The translations under genes and the position numbers were made by a program. Positions 17,155-25,017 of a stretch of 64,000 nt of DNA are shown one piece after another. The stretch spans positions 3,286,001 to 3,350,000 of the forward strand of contig NZ_CP095864.1 of assembly GCF_023100845.1 (NCBI RefSeq), given 5' to 3'. Under the pieces are notes generated by a model that made no database searches, was not told the origin of the DNA, and was given only the letters and a program-made list of their open reading frames with translations. This DNA is from Gordonia sp. PP30 (GTDB lineage: Bacteria > Actinomycetota > Actinomycetes > Mycobacteriales > Mycobacteriaceae). Each line of letters begins with the position of its first letter. Within the stretch, counting starts at the first letter, position 1.

Positions 17155-18186
17155 ATGAGTACTTCCTCGTTGGGCCCCGCGGACGCCGTCAAGCTGCCGA
17201 TTCGTCTCGGCTTCGCGGCCGCGGGCATCGCGCTCGGCACGGTCGAATCGGCGATCAACGTCGCCCGGATCGCGGTCTCCGGCGTAGAGAGCGAGGTCAA
17301 CGCCGCCCTCGGCATCTCCGGTGGCAGCGAGGTCGCCGCGCTCGGGGCGCCCATGCAGATCCTGGCACAGGTCGCGGGTCTGCTCGGCCCGGACCGGCCG
17401 GTCGGACGCCTGCTCGCGCCGGGCGGTCCCCTCGACCGGCTGAGCCGGCGCGACGGCGTGATCGATCGCCTCACCGCCCCGGACGGCCTGCTGGAGAAGC
17501 TGACCGCCAAGGGCGGACTGCTCGACATGATGACCGACGAGAACGGCGCGCTGATGCGCATCGCCGCGAAGGACGGCCCGATCGACCGGCTCACCCGGTC
17601 CGGCGGCGTCATCGACCAGTTCACCGAGGAGGACGGCATCCTCGATCGCCTGTCCAAGCCGGGCGGCGCCATCGATCTGCTCACCGACGAGAACGGCGCG
17701 CTGATGCGCATCGCCGCCAAGGACGGCCCGCTCGACCGGCTCACCCGGCCGGGCGGCGTGATCGACCAGATCACCGCCAACGAGGGCATGCTGGAACGGC
17801 TCACCACCCGGGGCGGCGTGGTCGACAAGCTGACCGCCCCCGACGGCGTGCTGGAGAAGCTGGCCCAGCCGGGCGGCGTGCTCGATCGCGCGGCGAGCGA
17901 CGACGGCCTCCTGGACCAGCTGGTCGGCGAGGGCGGCGCGCTGGAACAGCTCATCGCCCCCGGCGGTCCGCTCGACAAGTTCGCCGAACTGTCCGACACG
18001 CTGTCCGCACTCCCGCCGAACCTCGCCGAGATGCAGGAGACGGTCGATCACCTCAACGAGGTGGTCGAGCTGCTCAACCGCTCGGTGGCACCCATCGGCA
18101 GCCTCGCCGATCGGCTGCCCAAGCGACTCACCCGCGGCGCGCCCCGTCAGGTGTCCGCGGCGAACGTCGACAACTACCTGGATTAG
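17155..18186 (+). CDS. Tandem decapeptide-repeat protein, unknown function
   Basis: The 343-residue protein has an N-terminal helical part with a hydrophobic stretch (LGFAAAGIALGTVESAINVA, residues 19-38), about nineteen tandem ten-residue repeats (residues ~82-271), and a C-terminal coiled-coil-like region (MQETVDHLNEVVELLNRSV). The repeat consensus is roughly [VPLA]-[LI]-[DE]-[RKQ]-[LI]-T-x-x-[GDE]-G, for example VIDRLTAPDG, PLDRLTRPGG and ILDRLSKPGG. Such regular Gly-ended units suggest a solenoid or an elongated rod. There is no signal peptide. It lies 21 bases after the HhH-GPD gene and may share its transcript. I do not recognise a named family. Confidence 0.75.
   Translation: MSTSSLGPADAVKLPIRLGFAAAGIALGTVESAINVARIAVSGVESEVNAALGISGGSEVAALGAPMQILAQVAGLLGPDRPVGRLLAPGGPLDRLSRRDGVIDRLTAPDGLLEKLTAKGGLLDMMTDENGALMRIAAKDGPIDRLTRSGGVIDQFTEEDGILDRLSKPGGAIDLLTDENGALMRIAAKDGPLDRLTRPGGVIDQITANEGMLERLTTRGGVVDKLTAPDGVLEKLAQPGGVLDRAASDDGLLDQLVGEGGALEQLIAPGGPLDKFAELSDTLSALPPNLAEMQETVDHLNEVVELLNRSVAPIGSLADRLPKRLTRGAPRQVSAANVDNYLD
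17398..17967 (+). repeat. Nineteen 30-bp coding repeats with a 150-bp higher-order duplication
   Basis: The repeat array of the protein above is built of 30-base units. Two nearly identical blocks coding TDENGALMRIAAKDGP are spaced exactly 150 bases (five units) apart, differing by a synonymous change (GCG/GCC), which points to recent unit duplication by recombination or slippage. Confidence 0.7.
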
Positions 18187-18490
18187 CGGGCTCAGCCCGG
18201 CTCAGCCCGGCTCAGCCGGCGGGGCGGTCACGATGGTGGTCGGCCCCGGTCCGGGGTCGGCTGCGACTCGCGCCGGGTTCTGAGCCGGCGCGGCCGAGAG
18301 CGCGACAACGCGGCGCCGAAGGGCGCACCTGCGGGGCCCGGCACGGATCAACCGGCGGAAAAGGACTCAGCGCGGCTCTCGGGCGGCGGCTCGGGATCGA
18401 CGCGGCTCGGGCGGCGCTGTGGCGCGGACTCCCGCGCCGGCCGGGTGGGCTTCGACAAGCTCAGCCGGCGGGGGCCCAGCGGGACGCCGG
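18187..18490. repeat. Gene-free spacer with short direct repeats
   Basis: Three direct copies of the ten-mer GGCTCAGCCC start at about 18189, and a dispersed CTTCGACAAGCTCAGC repeat lies at 18450-18465. No coding frame or RNA gene is recognisable. The spacer separates two convergent genes. Confidence 0.55.
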
Positions 18491-19861
18491 TTACTTCGCG
18501 ACGCGGCGCAGGCGGAGGTTGGCGAACTCGCCCAGCCCCCACGGTCCGAGTTCGCGGCCGTAGCCGGATGCCTTGACACCGCCGAACGGCAGGCCGGGCA
18601 GCGAGGTGCCGTGCTCGTTGACCATCGCCATACCGACGTCCAGGCGGTCGGCGACCGCGCTCGCCCGCTCCACGTCGGTGCTCCACACCGAGCCGGACAG
18701 GCCGTAGTCCACATCGTTGGCGAGGTCGACCGCTTGGTCGTCGTCGCTGACCGAGAAGACCATCGCGACCGGCCCGAAGACCTCCTCGCGGTAGGCGTTC
18801 ATCTCCGGGGTGACGCCGGTGAGCACCGCCGGTGCCATGAACGCACCGGGACGATCGAGCGCCTGGCCGCCCGTGTGCAGGGTCGCGCCCTGGGCGACGG
18901 CCTCGGCGACCTGCTGCACCACGGTGTCGCGCGCGGCGACCGACGAGAGCGGGCCGACGCGAGTGGCCGGATCGGTGGGGTCACCGACGGTCATCGACGA
19001 GACCGTCTCGGTGAGCGCCGCGACGAAGTCGTCGTACAGGTCCTCGTGGACGATGAACCGCTTGGGCGAGTTACACGCCTGGCCGCAGTTCATCATGCGG
19101 CCGGCAGCCGCCCCCGCGGCGGTGGCCGAGACGTCCGGGGTGTCGAGCAGGATGAACGCGTCGCTGCCGCCGAGTTCCAGCACCGACTTCTTCAGGTGCT
19201 GCGCCGCGGTCTGCGCGACGGCCGCGCCGGCCCGCCCGCTGCCGGTGAGCGAGACGCCCTGGATACGCTTGTCGGCGATCATCGTCGCCGCTTGCTCATT
19301 GGAGGCGTAGACGTTGATGTACGCATCCTTCGGCACGCCGGCGTCGTGCGCGATCTGCTCCATCAGCGCCGACGAGGCCGCGCAGATCGGCGCGTGCTTG
19401 AGCACGATCGTGTTGCCCAGCAACAGGTTCGGGGCCGCGAAGCGGGCGACCTGGTAGTACGGGAAGTTCCACGGCATGATTCCGAGCAGCGGGCCGACGG
19501 GCTCGCGCGTGACGGTCGACGACGCCGCACCCTGCGGGTCGAGTTCCTCGGTCTCCAGCAGCGCCGGGCCGTGCTCGGCATACCAGTCGTAGATCATCGC
19601 GGTGAGCGCGAGTTCGCCCATCCCCTGGTTGATCGGCTTGCCCATCTCGGTGGCGATGACGCCGGCCAGTTCCTGGGCGCGGTCGCGGTAGATCTGCGCG
19701 GTGGCCCGCAGCATCCGGACCCGGTCGTCGATCGGAGTGGTCTTCCACTCCCGATATGCCGCGGCCGAGCGGGCGAGGACGTCTTCGACCTCGGCATCGC
19801 TCATGGTCGGGAAGGTGCGTTCGATGGTTCCGGTGGCGGGATTCTCGGTGACATAGGTCAT
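18491..19861 (-). CDS. NAD(P)-dependent aldehyde dehydrogenase, succinate-semialdehyde dehydrogenase type
   Basis: The enzyme oxidises an aldehyde to the acid through a thioester. The ALDH landmarks are complete: MPWNFPYYQVARFAAPNLLL near residue 125, the coenzyme loop LTGSGRAGAAVA, the glutamate motif ELGGSDAFI, and the catalytic cysteine in MMNCGQACNSPKRF (the second Cys of the motif). EVFGPVAMVF and LPFGGVKASGYGRELG close the chain. The 456-residue length and the sequence style fit the GabD-like branch, but the substrate cannot be fixed from sequence. It follows the WS/DGAT-like gene by ten bases and is probably in its operon. Confidence 0.88.
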   Translation of the reverse strand: MTYVTENPATGTIERTFPTMSDAEVEDVLARSAAAYREWKTTPIDDRVRMLRATAQIYRDRAQELAGVIATEMGKPINQGMGELALTAMIYDWYAEHGPALLETEELDPQGAASSTVTREPVGPLLGIMPWNFPYYQVARFAAPNLLLGNTIVLKHAPICAASSALMEQIAHDAGVPKDAYINVYASNEQAATMIADKRIQGVSLTGSGRAGAAVAQTAAQHLKKSVLELGGSDAFILLDTPDVSATAAGAAAGRMMNCGQACNSPKRFIVHEDLYDDFVAALTETVSSMTVGDPTDPATRVGPLSSVAARDTVVQQVAEAVAQGATLHTGGQALDRPGAFMAPAVLTGVTPEMNAYREEVFGPVAMVFSVSDDDQAVDLANDVDYGLSGSVWSTDVERASAVADRLDVGMAMVNEHGTSLPGLPFGGVKASGYGRELGPWGLGEFANLRLRRVAK

Positions 19862-19871
19862 AGCAGCGACA

Positions 19872-21161
19872 CTACGCAGAAATCGCCGTACGGACGAGTC
19901 CGATGAGCCGATCGGCGTCCTCGACGACGTCGGGCGAGGTGGTGAACGACAGCGTCACCGCGTCACCGATCCCGTGCACCCCGACGGTGAGCGCGTGGGC
20001 GGCCGACAGCGCCGGGAAACCGGCCGTGAAGAGGACGGTGCCGCCGCCCAGCGTCAGGTCGGCCGGACCGCGGTGGACCGACGACACCACCGTCGCACCG
20101 GCGACCCGTTCGGGAGCCGGTGCCGCCGCGGTCAGACGGGCGGCGAGCGCGCGCAAGACCGGCGGCGCGAGGTCGTCGGCCCACCGCCCGGCCCGCCGGG
20201 CGGGTTCACGATCGCGGCTCCGGGCGGCGGCGATCTCCCCGGCGATCGCCTCGGCGCGGCGGCCCCGGTCGGCGATGTGCGGTTGCAGACCGATGGTGAC
20301 GTTGTGGAAGTCGTTGCGCGCGTGCGACTTTCGCTTGCCGGAACCGCGCCCGACGGTCAGCTCCACCGCCAGACCTGGATCGGCGGTGCCGAGGTAGGCC
20401 GGGAGCACGTCGGCGAGGAGGGCCAGCACGGAAGTGGTGACCGACGCACCGTCCCGGGTCAGTCGTGCCGCATCGACGACGACCATGTCGATCCGCCGGC
20501 CGGGGCCGGGGACGCGGTTCAGGGCGGTGGCGGCCATCGCGGGCGCGCCGTCGCCGCCGCGGCTGGTCAGGCCCCAGGCCACGAGACCGGTCGCGAGCGC
20601 CGCGGTCAGTCGCGGAGGAACGGCGGCCGCGCCGGTCAGCATCGACAACGATCCCGGTGCGCGCAGGGAGGGCCGCGGCGCCGCCGGTGGCGGTCCGCCG
20701 CCGAGCAGCGCCCGGGCCAGCGCGGCCGCGCCCCGGCCGTCGGCGAGCACGTGGGACACCTGCAACACCAGCACCCAGACCGGCCCCGCCGCCCGCGGAG
20801 CTCCGGTCACCGGGCCGTACAGGTGAACCCGCCACATGCTCGCGGTCGCGTCCAGCGGATCGGTCAGCAGAAGGGCCACCGCCGCACGGACCGCCGCCCA
20901 GGTGCGCGGACCGTCGTCGAAGCGGATCTGCGCGGGCCCGATCGAGGCGACGCCCCACCGGGGAGCGGCGAGGTCGTGCGGCGCGGGAGCCACCCGGCGG
21001 TGCAGCGCCTCGAGGGAGGCCGCCCGGGTCCGAAGCTCGGATTCGATCGACGTGGGAGTCGTATCCGGCTGCGCGGCAAAGCAATAGAGCAAGTACTGGT
21101 CCGTCGCGGCCTGCCTCGACCGCCAGAACATCGCCGCGTCGGCGGGCGCGAGGGAAGTCAT
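19872..21161 (-). CDS. WS/DGAT-like acyltransferase
   Basis: Bacterial wax ester synthase/acyl-CoA:diacylglycerol acyltransferases make wax esters and triacylglycerol. The opening SLAPADAAMFWRS is the usual LSPLDAxF-type start, and the active-site motif is present as SHVLADG, keeping the catalytic His and Asp but replacing the first His of HHxxxDG by Ser. A second conserved part is the FHNVTIGLQPH segment and, towards the end, GIGDAVTLSFTTSPD. The length of 429 is slightly short of the usual ~460. It is divergent from the thiolase-crotonase gene across a 69-base spacer holding a palindrome, and precedes the aldehyde dehydrogenase gene. Confidence 0.75.
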   Translation of the reverse strand: MTSLAPADAAMFWRSRQAATDQYLLYCFAAQPDTTPTSIESELRTRAASLEALHRRVAPAPHDLAAPRWGVASIGPAQIRFDDGPRTWAAVRAAVALLLTDPLDATASMWRVHLYGPVTGAPRAAGPVWVLVLQVSHVLADGRGAAALARALLGGGPPPAAPRPSLRAPGSLSMLTGAAAVPPRLTAALATGLVAWGLTSRGGDGAPAMAATALNRVPGPGRRIDMVVVDAARLTRDGASVTTSVLALLADVLPAYLGTADPGLAVELTVGRGSGKRKSHARNDFHNVTIGLQPHIADRGRRAEAIAGEIAAARSRDREPARRAGRWADDLAPPVLRALAARLTAAAPAPERVAGATVVSSVHRGPADLTLGGGTVLFTAGFPALSAAHALTVGVHGIGDAVTLSFTTSPDVVEDADRLIGLVRTAISA

Positions 21162-21180
21162 CAGACTCCCCGATTCCAGT

Positions 21181-21200
21181 ACCTTACGGCGCGGTAAGGT
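21181..21200. promoter_or_regulatory. Perfect inverted repeat between divergent genes, probable operator
   Basis: ACCTTAC (21181-21187) and GTAAGGT (21194-21200) are perfectly inverted around a six-base spacer, in the 69-base region between the WS/DGAT-like and thiolase-crotonase genes. The size and TTAC-N6-GTAA core are usual for TetR-family regulators of lipid genes. The regulator is not in this window as far as I can see. Confidence 0.6.
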
Positions 21201-21230
21201 GCCCGGTAATCACGACGACGAGGAGCCCAC

Positions 21231-23628
21231 ATGTCGACAGCGGCCGGTCTGATCCACGGGGTCGATCCCTCCACACCGGTGATCGTAGGCGTCGGACAGG
21301 CCGCCGAACGCCTGGACGACACCGACTACGCCGCCCTCGGCGAAGCGGATCTGGCCGCCCGCGCCGTGTCGGCGGCGTTCGCGGACACCGGAGCCCCGGC
21401 CGCCCCGGCCGCCCTGGCGGCCGGGGTGGACGTGGTCGCCGCCGTCCGGTCGTTCGAGAAGTCCAGTCCCGCTTCACATTCACCGTTCGGGCGGCCGGAC
21501 AACATGCCGCGCGCCGTGGCCGCGCGGACCGGGATGGATCCGGCGCGCGCGATCGAAGAGGTGACTGGCGGCCAGAGTCCGCAGCACCTGGTGAACGAGT
21601 TCGGCGCCGAGATCGCCGCGGGCCGCGCCGAGACCGTCGTCCTGCTCGGCTCCGAAGTGATGTCGACGGTGCGCCACGCGCTCACCTCGACCGGGGCCCA
21701 CCCGGACTACACCGAGAACGTCGGCGGGCAGCTGGAGGACCGCGGCTTCGGCATCGCCGGGATGATCTCGGTGGACGAGGTGAAGCACGGTCTGGTGCAG
21801 CCGACTCCGCAGTACGCGCTGCTGGAGAACGCGCGGCGCCACGCCCGCGGCGAGTCGCGGGAGGAGTACGCCCGCGGCATGGGGCAGCTGTTCGCCCCGC
21901 TCACCGACGTCGCGGCCCGCAACCCGTTCGCCGCCGCGCCGCGGGCGATGACCCCCGCCGAGCTGACCACGCCCGGCGACGACAACCGGGTGGTCGCCGT
22001 CCCCTACACGCGGCGCCTGATCGCCCGCGACCACGTGAATCAGGCGGCCGCCGTGGTCCTGATGTCCGTGCGCGCCGCTGCCGCGGCCGGCGTCGATCCG
22101 GCGAAGTGGGTGTTCCTCCACGGGCACGCCGACGCCGTCGAACTGCCCCTCATGGCGCGGCCCGATCTGGCGCAGGCGCCGGCCTCGGTGGCAGCCGTCC
22201 GGGCGGCCCTGGACATGGCGGGCGCCGATGCCGACGACCTCGCCGCGTTCGACCTGTACAGCTGTTTCCCGATCGCGGTATCCATCGTCGCCGATGCGCT
22301 CGGTCTGGCCGCCGACGATCCGCGCGGACTTTCCGCGACCGGTGGACTCCCCTATTTCGGCGGGCCGGGCAACAACTACTCGATGCACGGCATCGCCGAG
22401 ATCGTCGCCCGGGTGCGTCGCGAGCCGGGCACGCTGGGACTGGTGACCGCGAACGGCGGCATGCTGAGCAAGCTGTCGGCGGGCATCTATTCCACCACCC
22501 CGGCGCCGTGGCGCCCGTCGACCTCGCCGCGGCTGCAAGCCGAGCTGGACCGCGCCGAGCGAGTCCCGTTGTGCCGCTTCCCCGACGGGCCGGCCGTCAT
22601 CGAGTCGTACACGGTCCTGGACCCGGGGACCGACCGCGTCTCCGGGCTGGTGATCGGCCGCACCAGCGACGGAGCTCGTTTCCTCGCCGCCGCCGAACCC
22701 GGCGACCCCGCGCTCTTCGAGCGTCTGCTCGGCGACGACGACCCGATCGGCACCACTGTATGGGCGCGCTCCACCCCGGCCCGCAACTTCGTGACCGTCG
22801 ACGAGGCCACCATGGACCGGCTGCGTCCGCGCCGCACCGTCCGCTTCGCGGACGAGTACGACGATCTCGTCGTTCGCCGCGACGGACACCTCCTCGAGGT
22901 CACGATCAACCGTCCCGAGTCACGAAACGCGCTGAGCGCCAAGACGAACGACGAACTGGATGCGGTCTTCGACGCCTACTTCGCCGACCCGGATCTGTGG
23001 GTGGCGATCCTCACCGGCGCCGGCGACAAGGCGTTCTCATCCGGCAACGACCTCGCCGCGAGCGCCGGGACCGGCGGTCTGGCGACCCCGGCCAACGGCT
23101 TCGGCGGTCTCACCTCGCGGCGCCACAAGCCCAAGCCGATCATCGCCGCCGTCAACGGCTACGCGCTCGGCGGCGGACTGGAAGTCGCGCTGGCCTGCCA
23201 CGTGATCGTCGCCGACGAGGCGGCGTCGTTCGGGCTGCCCGAGGTGAAGGTCGGGCTGGTCGCCGCGGCCGGCGGACTGGTCCGGCTGCCGCGGGTGATC
23301 CCGCCCGCCGTGGCCCGCGACATGATCCTCACCGGACGGAAACTCTCCGCGGAGCAGGCCCTCGACTACGGGCTGGTGTCCCGGATCGCCCCCGCGCGGC
23401 ACGGTGCTCGACGTCGCCCGCGCGGTGGCCGCCGAGATCCTGGCCGCCTCCCCCACATCGGTGCAGGCGTCGATCGCGGTGATGACCGACGCCGACGCGA
23501 ACGCCGACACCGTCGGCGCGGTGACCGACAGCCTGTCGATCCTGGACCGGGTACTGGTCAGTTCCGACACCCGCGAAGGGATCACGGCCTTCCTGCAGAA
23601 GCGTGAACCGCGCTGGACGGGACGCTGA
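21231..23628 (+). CDS. Thiolase-like/enoyl-CoA hydratase fusion with a one-base frameshift
   Basis: Residues ~1-540 form a thiolase-superfamily protein of the acetyl-CoA acetyltransferase type with an additional C-terminal beta domain (IVGVGQAAERLDDTDY at the start, FDLYSCFPIAVSIVADALGL, then GGPGNNYSMHGIAEIVARVR). Without a stop the frame continues into a crotonase domain (LEVTINRPESRNALS, AFSSGNDLAA oxyanion loop, GGGLEVALACHVIVAD, LPEVKVGLVAAAGG). At 23389-23393 a run of five Cs shifts the frame: with four Cs it continues APRGTVLDVARAVAAEILAA to the natural stop at 23628, as read here; otherwise a wrong tail runs to 23606. The two domains would give successive fatty-acid or side-chain oxidation activities on one chain. 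Whether the frameshift is real or a sequencing error cannot be told. Confidence 0.75.
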
Positions 23629-23769
23629 CCTGCGTCGCTGCGGGCCCGCCGGCATCTCGGTAGCGTCGAAGTCGCCGCCTCACACGGCGGCGTCGGCCCG
23701 GTCCGGACCGCTTCGGGCGGGAGATTCCGTGTCACCGGGCCGAGACGTGACTCGACACAAGGAGAACCG

Positions 23770-23979
23770 ATGGGAATCGCCGACGACGCGAAGAACAAGG
23801 CCGAGGATCTGAGGGGTCGTGCCAAGGAGGCCGCCGGAGCGGCGACCAATGACGAAGACCTGAAGAACGAAGGCAAGGCCGATCAGGGCACGGCCGCCGC
23901 GAAGGAGAAGGTGACCGAGGTCGCCGACAAGATCAAGGAAGGCGTCGACTCGCTGAAGGACAAGCTCACCGGCCACTGA
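23770..23979 (+). CDS. CsbD-like small stress protein
   Basis: This 69-residue hydrophilic protein is rich in Lys, Asp, Ala and Glu and has the CsbD pattern (MGIADDAKNKAEDLRGRAKE, then GKADQGTAAAKEK). CsbD proteins are induced by general stress in many bacteria; the molecular role is unknown. AAGGAG lies a few bases upstream of the ATG. A strong hairpin follows the gene. Confidence 0.85.
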   Translation: MGIADDAKNKAEDLRGRAKEAAGAATNDEDLKNEGKADQGTAAAKEKVTEVADKIKEGVDSLKDKLTGH

Positions 23980-23998
23980 TCCGCCCACCGCACGATCC

Positions 23999-24034
23999 GC
24001 CGACGGCGGCCCGGAGATCCGGGCCGCCGTCGGC
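23999..24034. terminator. Strong bidirectional terminator
   Basis: GCCGACGGCGGCCCGG and CCGGGCCGCCGTCGGC form a perfect sixteen-base-pair stem with loop AGAT, between the convergent csbD-like and gdx genes. Confidence 0.8.
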
Positions 24035-24046
24035 CTGTCCGGAACG

Positions 24047-24361
24047 TCAGCTCGCGAGTTTGAGCCCGATGACACCGCCCACGATCGCCAGAATGCAGAG
24101 GATTCGCACCAGGCTCACCGTCTCGGCGCCGGTGACCATGGCGATCACCACGGTCAGCATGGCGCCGATGCCGACCCAGACGGCGTACGCGGTCCCGGTG
24201 GGCAGGTCGCGCATCGCGTAGGCCAGACCGGCCATCGAGGCGATGAGGGCCACCACGAAGACCACCGAGGGAACCAATCGGCTGAGGCCGGCCGAGCGGC
24301 CGAGCGCGGTGGCCCAGACCGATTCCAGCACTCCCGAGACGATCAGCACGATCCACGACAT
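24047..24361 (-). CDS. gdx: Gdx/SugE-type SMR guanidinium exporter
   Basis: The 104-residue protein has four transmembrane helices and is a small multidrug resistance family member of the SugE (Gdx) branch, which exchanges guanidinium for protons. MSWIVLIVSGVLESVWATAL carries the membrane glutamate (E13) essential for transport; GLSRLVPS, DLPTGTAYAVWVGIGA and GGVIGLKLAS are close to the SugE consensus. It works as an antiparallel dimer. The call is made firm by the guanidine-III riboswitch just upstream. AAGGAG lies about seven bases before the ATG. Confidence 0.92.
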   Translation of the reverse strand: MSWIVLIVSGVLESVWATALGRSAGLSRLVPSVVFVVALIASMAGLAYAMRDLPTGTAYAVWVGIGAMLTVVIAMVTGAETVSLVRILCILAIVGGVIGLKLAS

Positions 24362-24378
24362 GACACCCGCTCCTTGCT

Positions 24379-24419
24379 CCACCGTCTTGTCGCGGTCCGG
24401 GTACGGCGGGCTCGTCCGG
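24379..24419 (-). promoter_or_regulatory. Guanidine-III (ykkC-III) riboswitch
   Basis: On the minus strand the 41 bases begin CCGGACGAG, continue with GCCGTACCCGG and end GACAAGACGGTGG, nearly identical to the known Thermobifida guanidine-III aptamer. P1 pairs the two CCGG blocks and the pseudoknot helix pairs CCGCCGT with ACGGTGG (one G-U). The last helix strand stands six bases before the AAGGAG of gdx, so guanidinium binding probably opens translation of the exporter. Confidence 0.92.
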
Positions 24420-24520
24420 GCGTCGGAATACCGACGTGTGCGCCGATTCGGTCGCCGCACTCGCACCGAGAATACCGGTACCGTGGCGGGCAGACCCAGC
24501 TCGACCGTCCAGGAGGTCTC

Positions 24521-24901
24521 ATGACCGGCAATGATCCCTTCGGGCCCGACGACGACGTCGACCGCTTCATGCGGGAGATGGGCGACGGCCTGAAAGACCT
24601 CGTCGGGAAGTTCCTGGCCGGCCAGGGCGGTCAGCTGGCGTGGTCGACGTTCACCGAGGCCGCCCGCCGGCCGTCGCCCGCCGCCTCCGCGAACGTCCCG
24701 GAGCCCGCGGTCCCGGTGGACAGCGCACCGGCCGGCGGCGTGTGGGCCGTCGTGTCGTCCGGTGACGACGGCACCCGGGTGGAGCAGGTGTTCGCCACCG
24801 AGCTGGAGGCGCTCCGCGCGCACCAGCACAACACCGACCCCGGACGCCGCGTCCGGTTCCTCCCCTTCGGGATTCCGGTCGACGCGCTCGACGGCGAGTA
24901 G
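24521..24901 (+). CDS. Conserved hypothetical acidic protein
   Basis: This 126-residue protein has an acidic start (GNDPFGPDDDVDRFMREMGD), a Pro/Ala-rich middle and a C-terminal part GVWAVVSSGDDGTRVEQVFA followed by RFLPFGIPVDALDGE. A perfect AGGAGG lies five bases before the ATG, which fixes the start. I do not recognise the family. It has no signal peptide or membrane segment. It is divergent from gdx. Confidence 0.65.
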   Translation: MTGNDPFGPDDDVDRFMREMGDGLKDLVGKFLAGQGGQLAWSTFTEAARRPSPAASANVPEPAVPVDSAPAGGVWAVVSSGDDGTRVEQVFATELEALRAHQHNTDPGRRVRFLPFGIPVDALDGE

Positions 24902-25017
24902 ACCGGCCCGGCGCCGGGCGCAACCGGCGGTAGCCCGGCGTCGACTCCCGTCTCCCCAAGGGGCTCGACGGGGCTCGGCCGGCGACCGAACGATCGAGTG
25001 GCGTGGACGCGCGAAAG

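Noticed and set aside
17398-17967. Possible CRISPR-like array of 30-base repeats
   Set aside because: The units are contiguous, coding and in frame; there are no spacers and no cas genes.
18189-18219. Possible CRISPR or origin iterons from three GGCTCAGCCC copies
   Set aside because: Only three short copies without spacers or initiator gene.
20465-23482. A 1005-residue open frame on the plus strand
   Set aside because: It is an Arg/Pro-rich out-of-frame shadow of the WS/DGAT-like and thiolase-crotonase genes.
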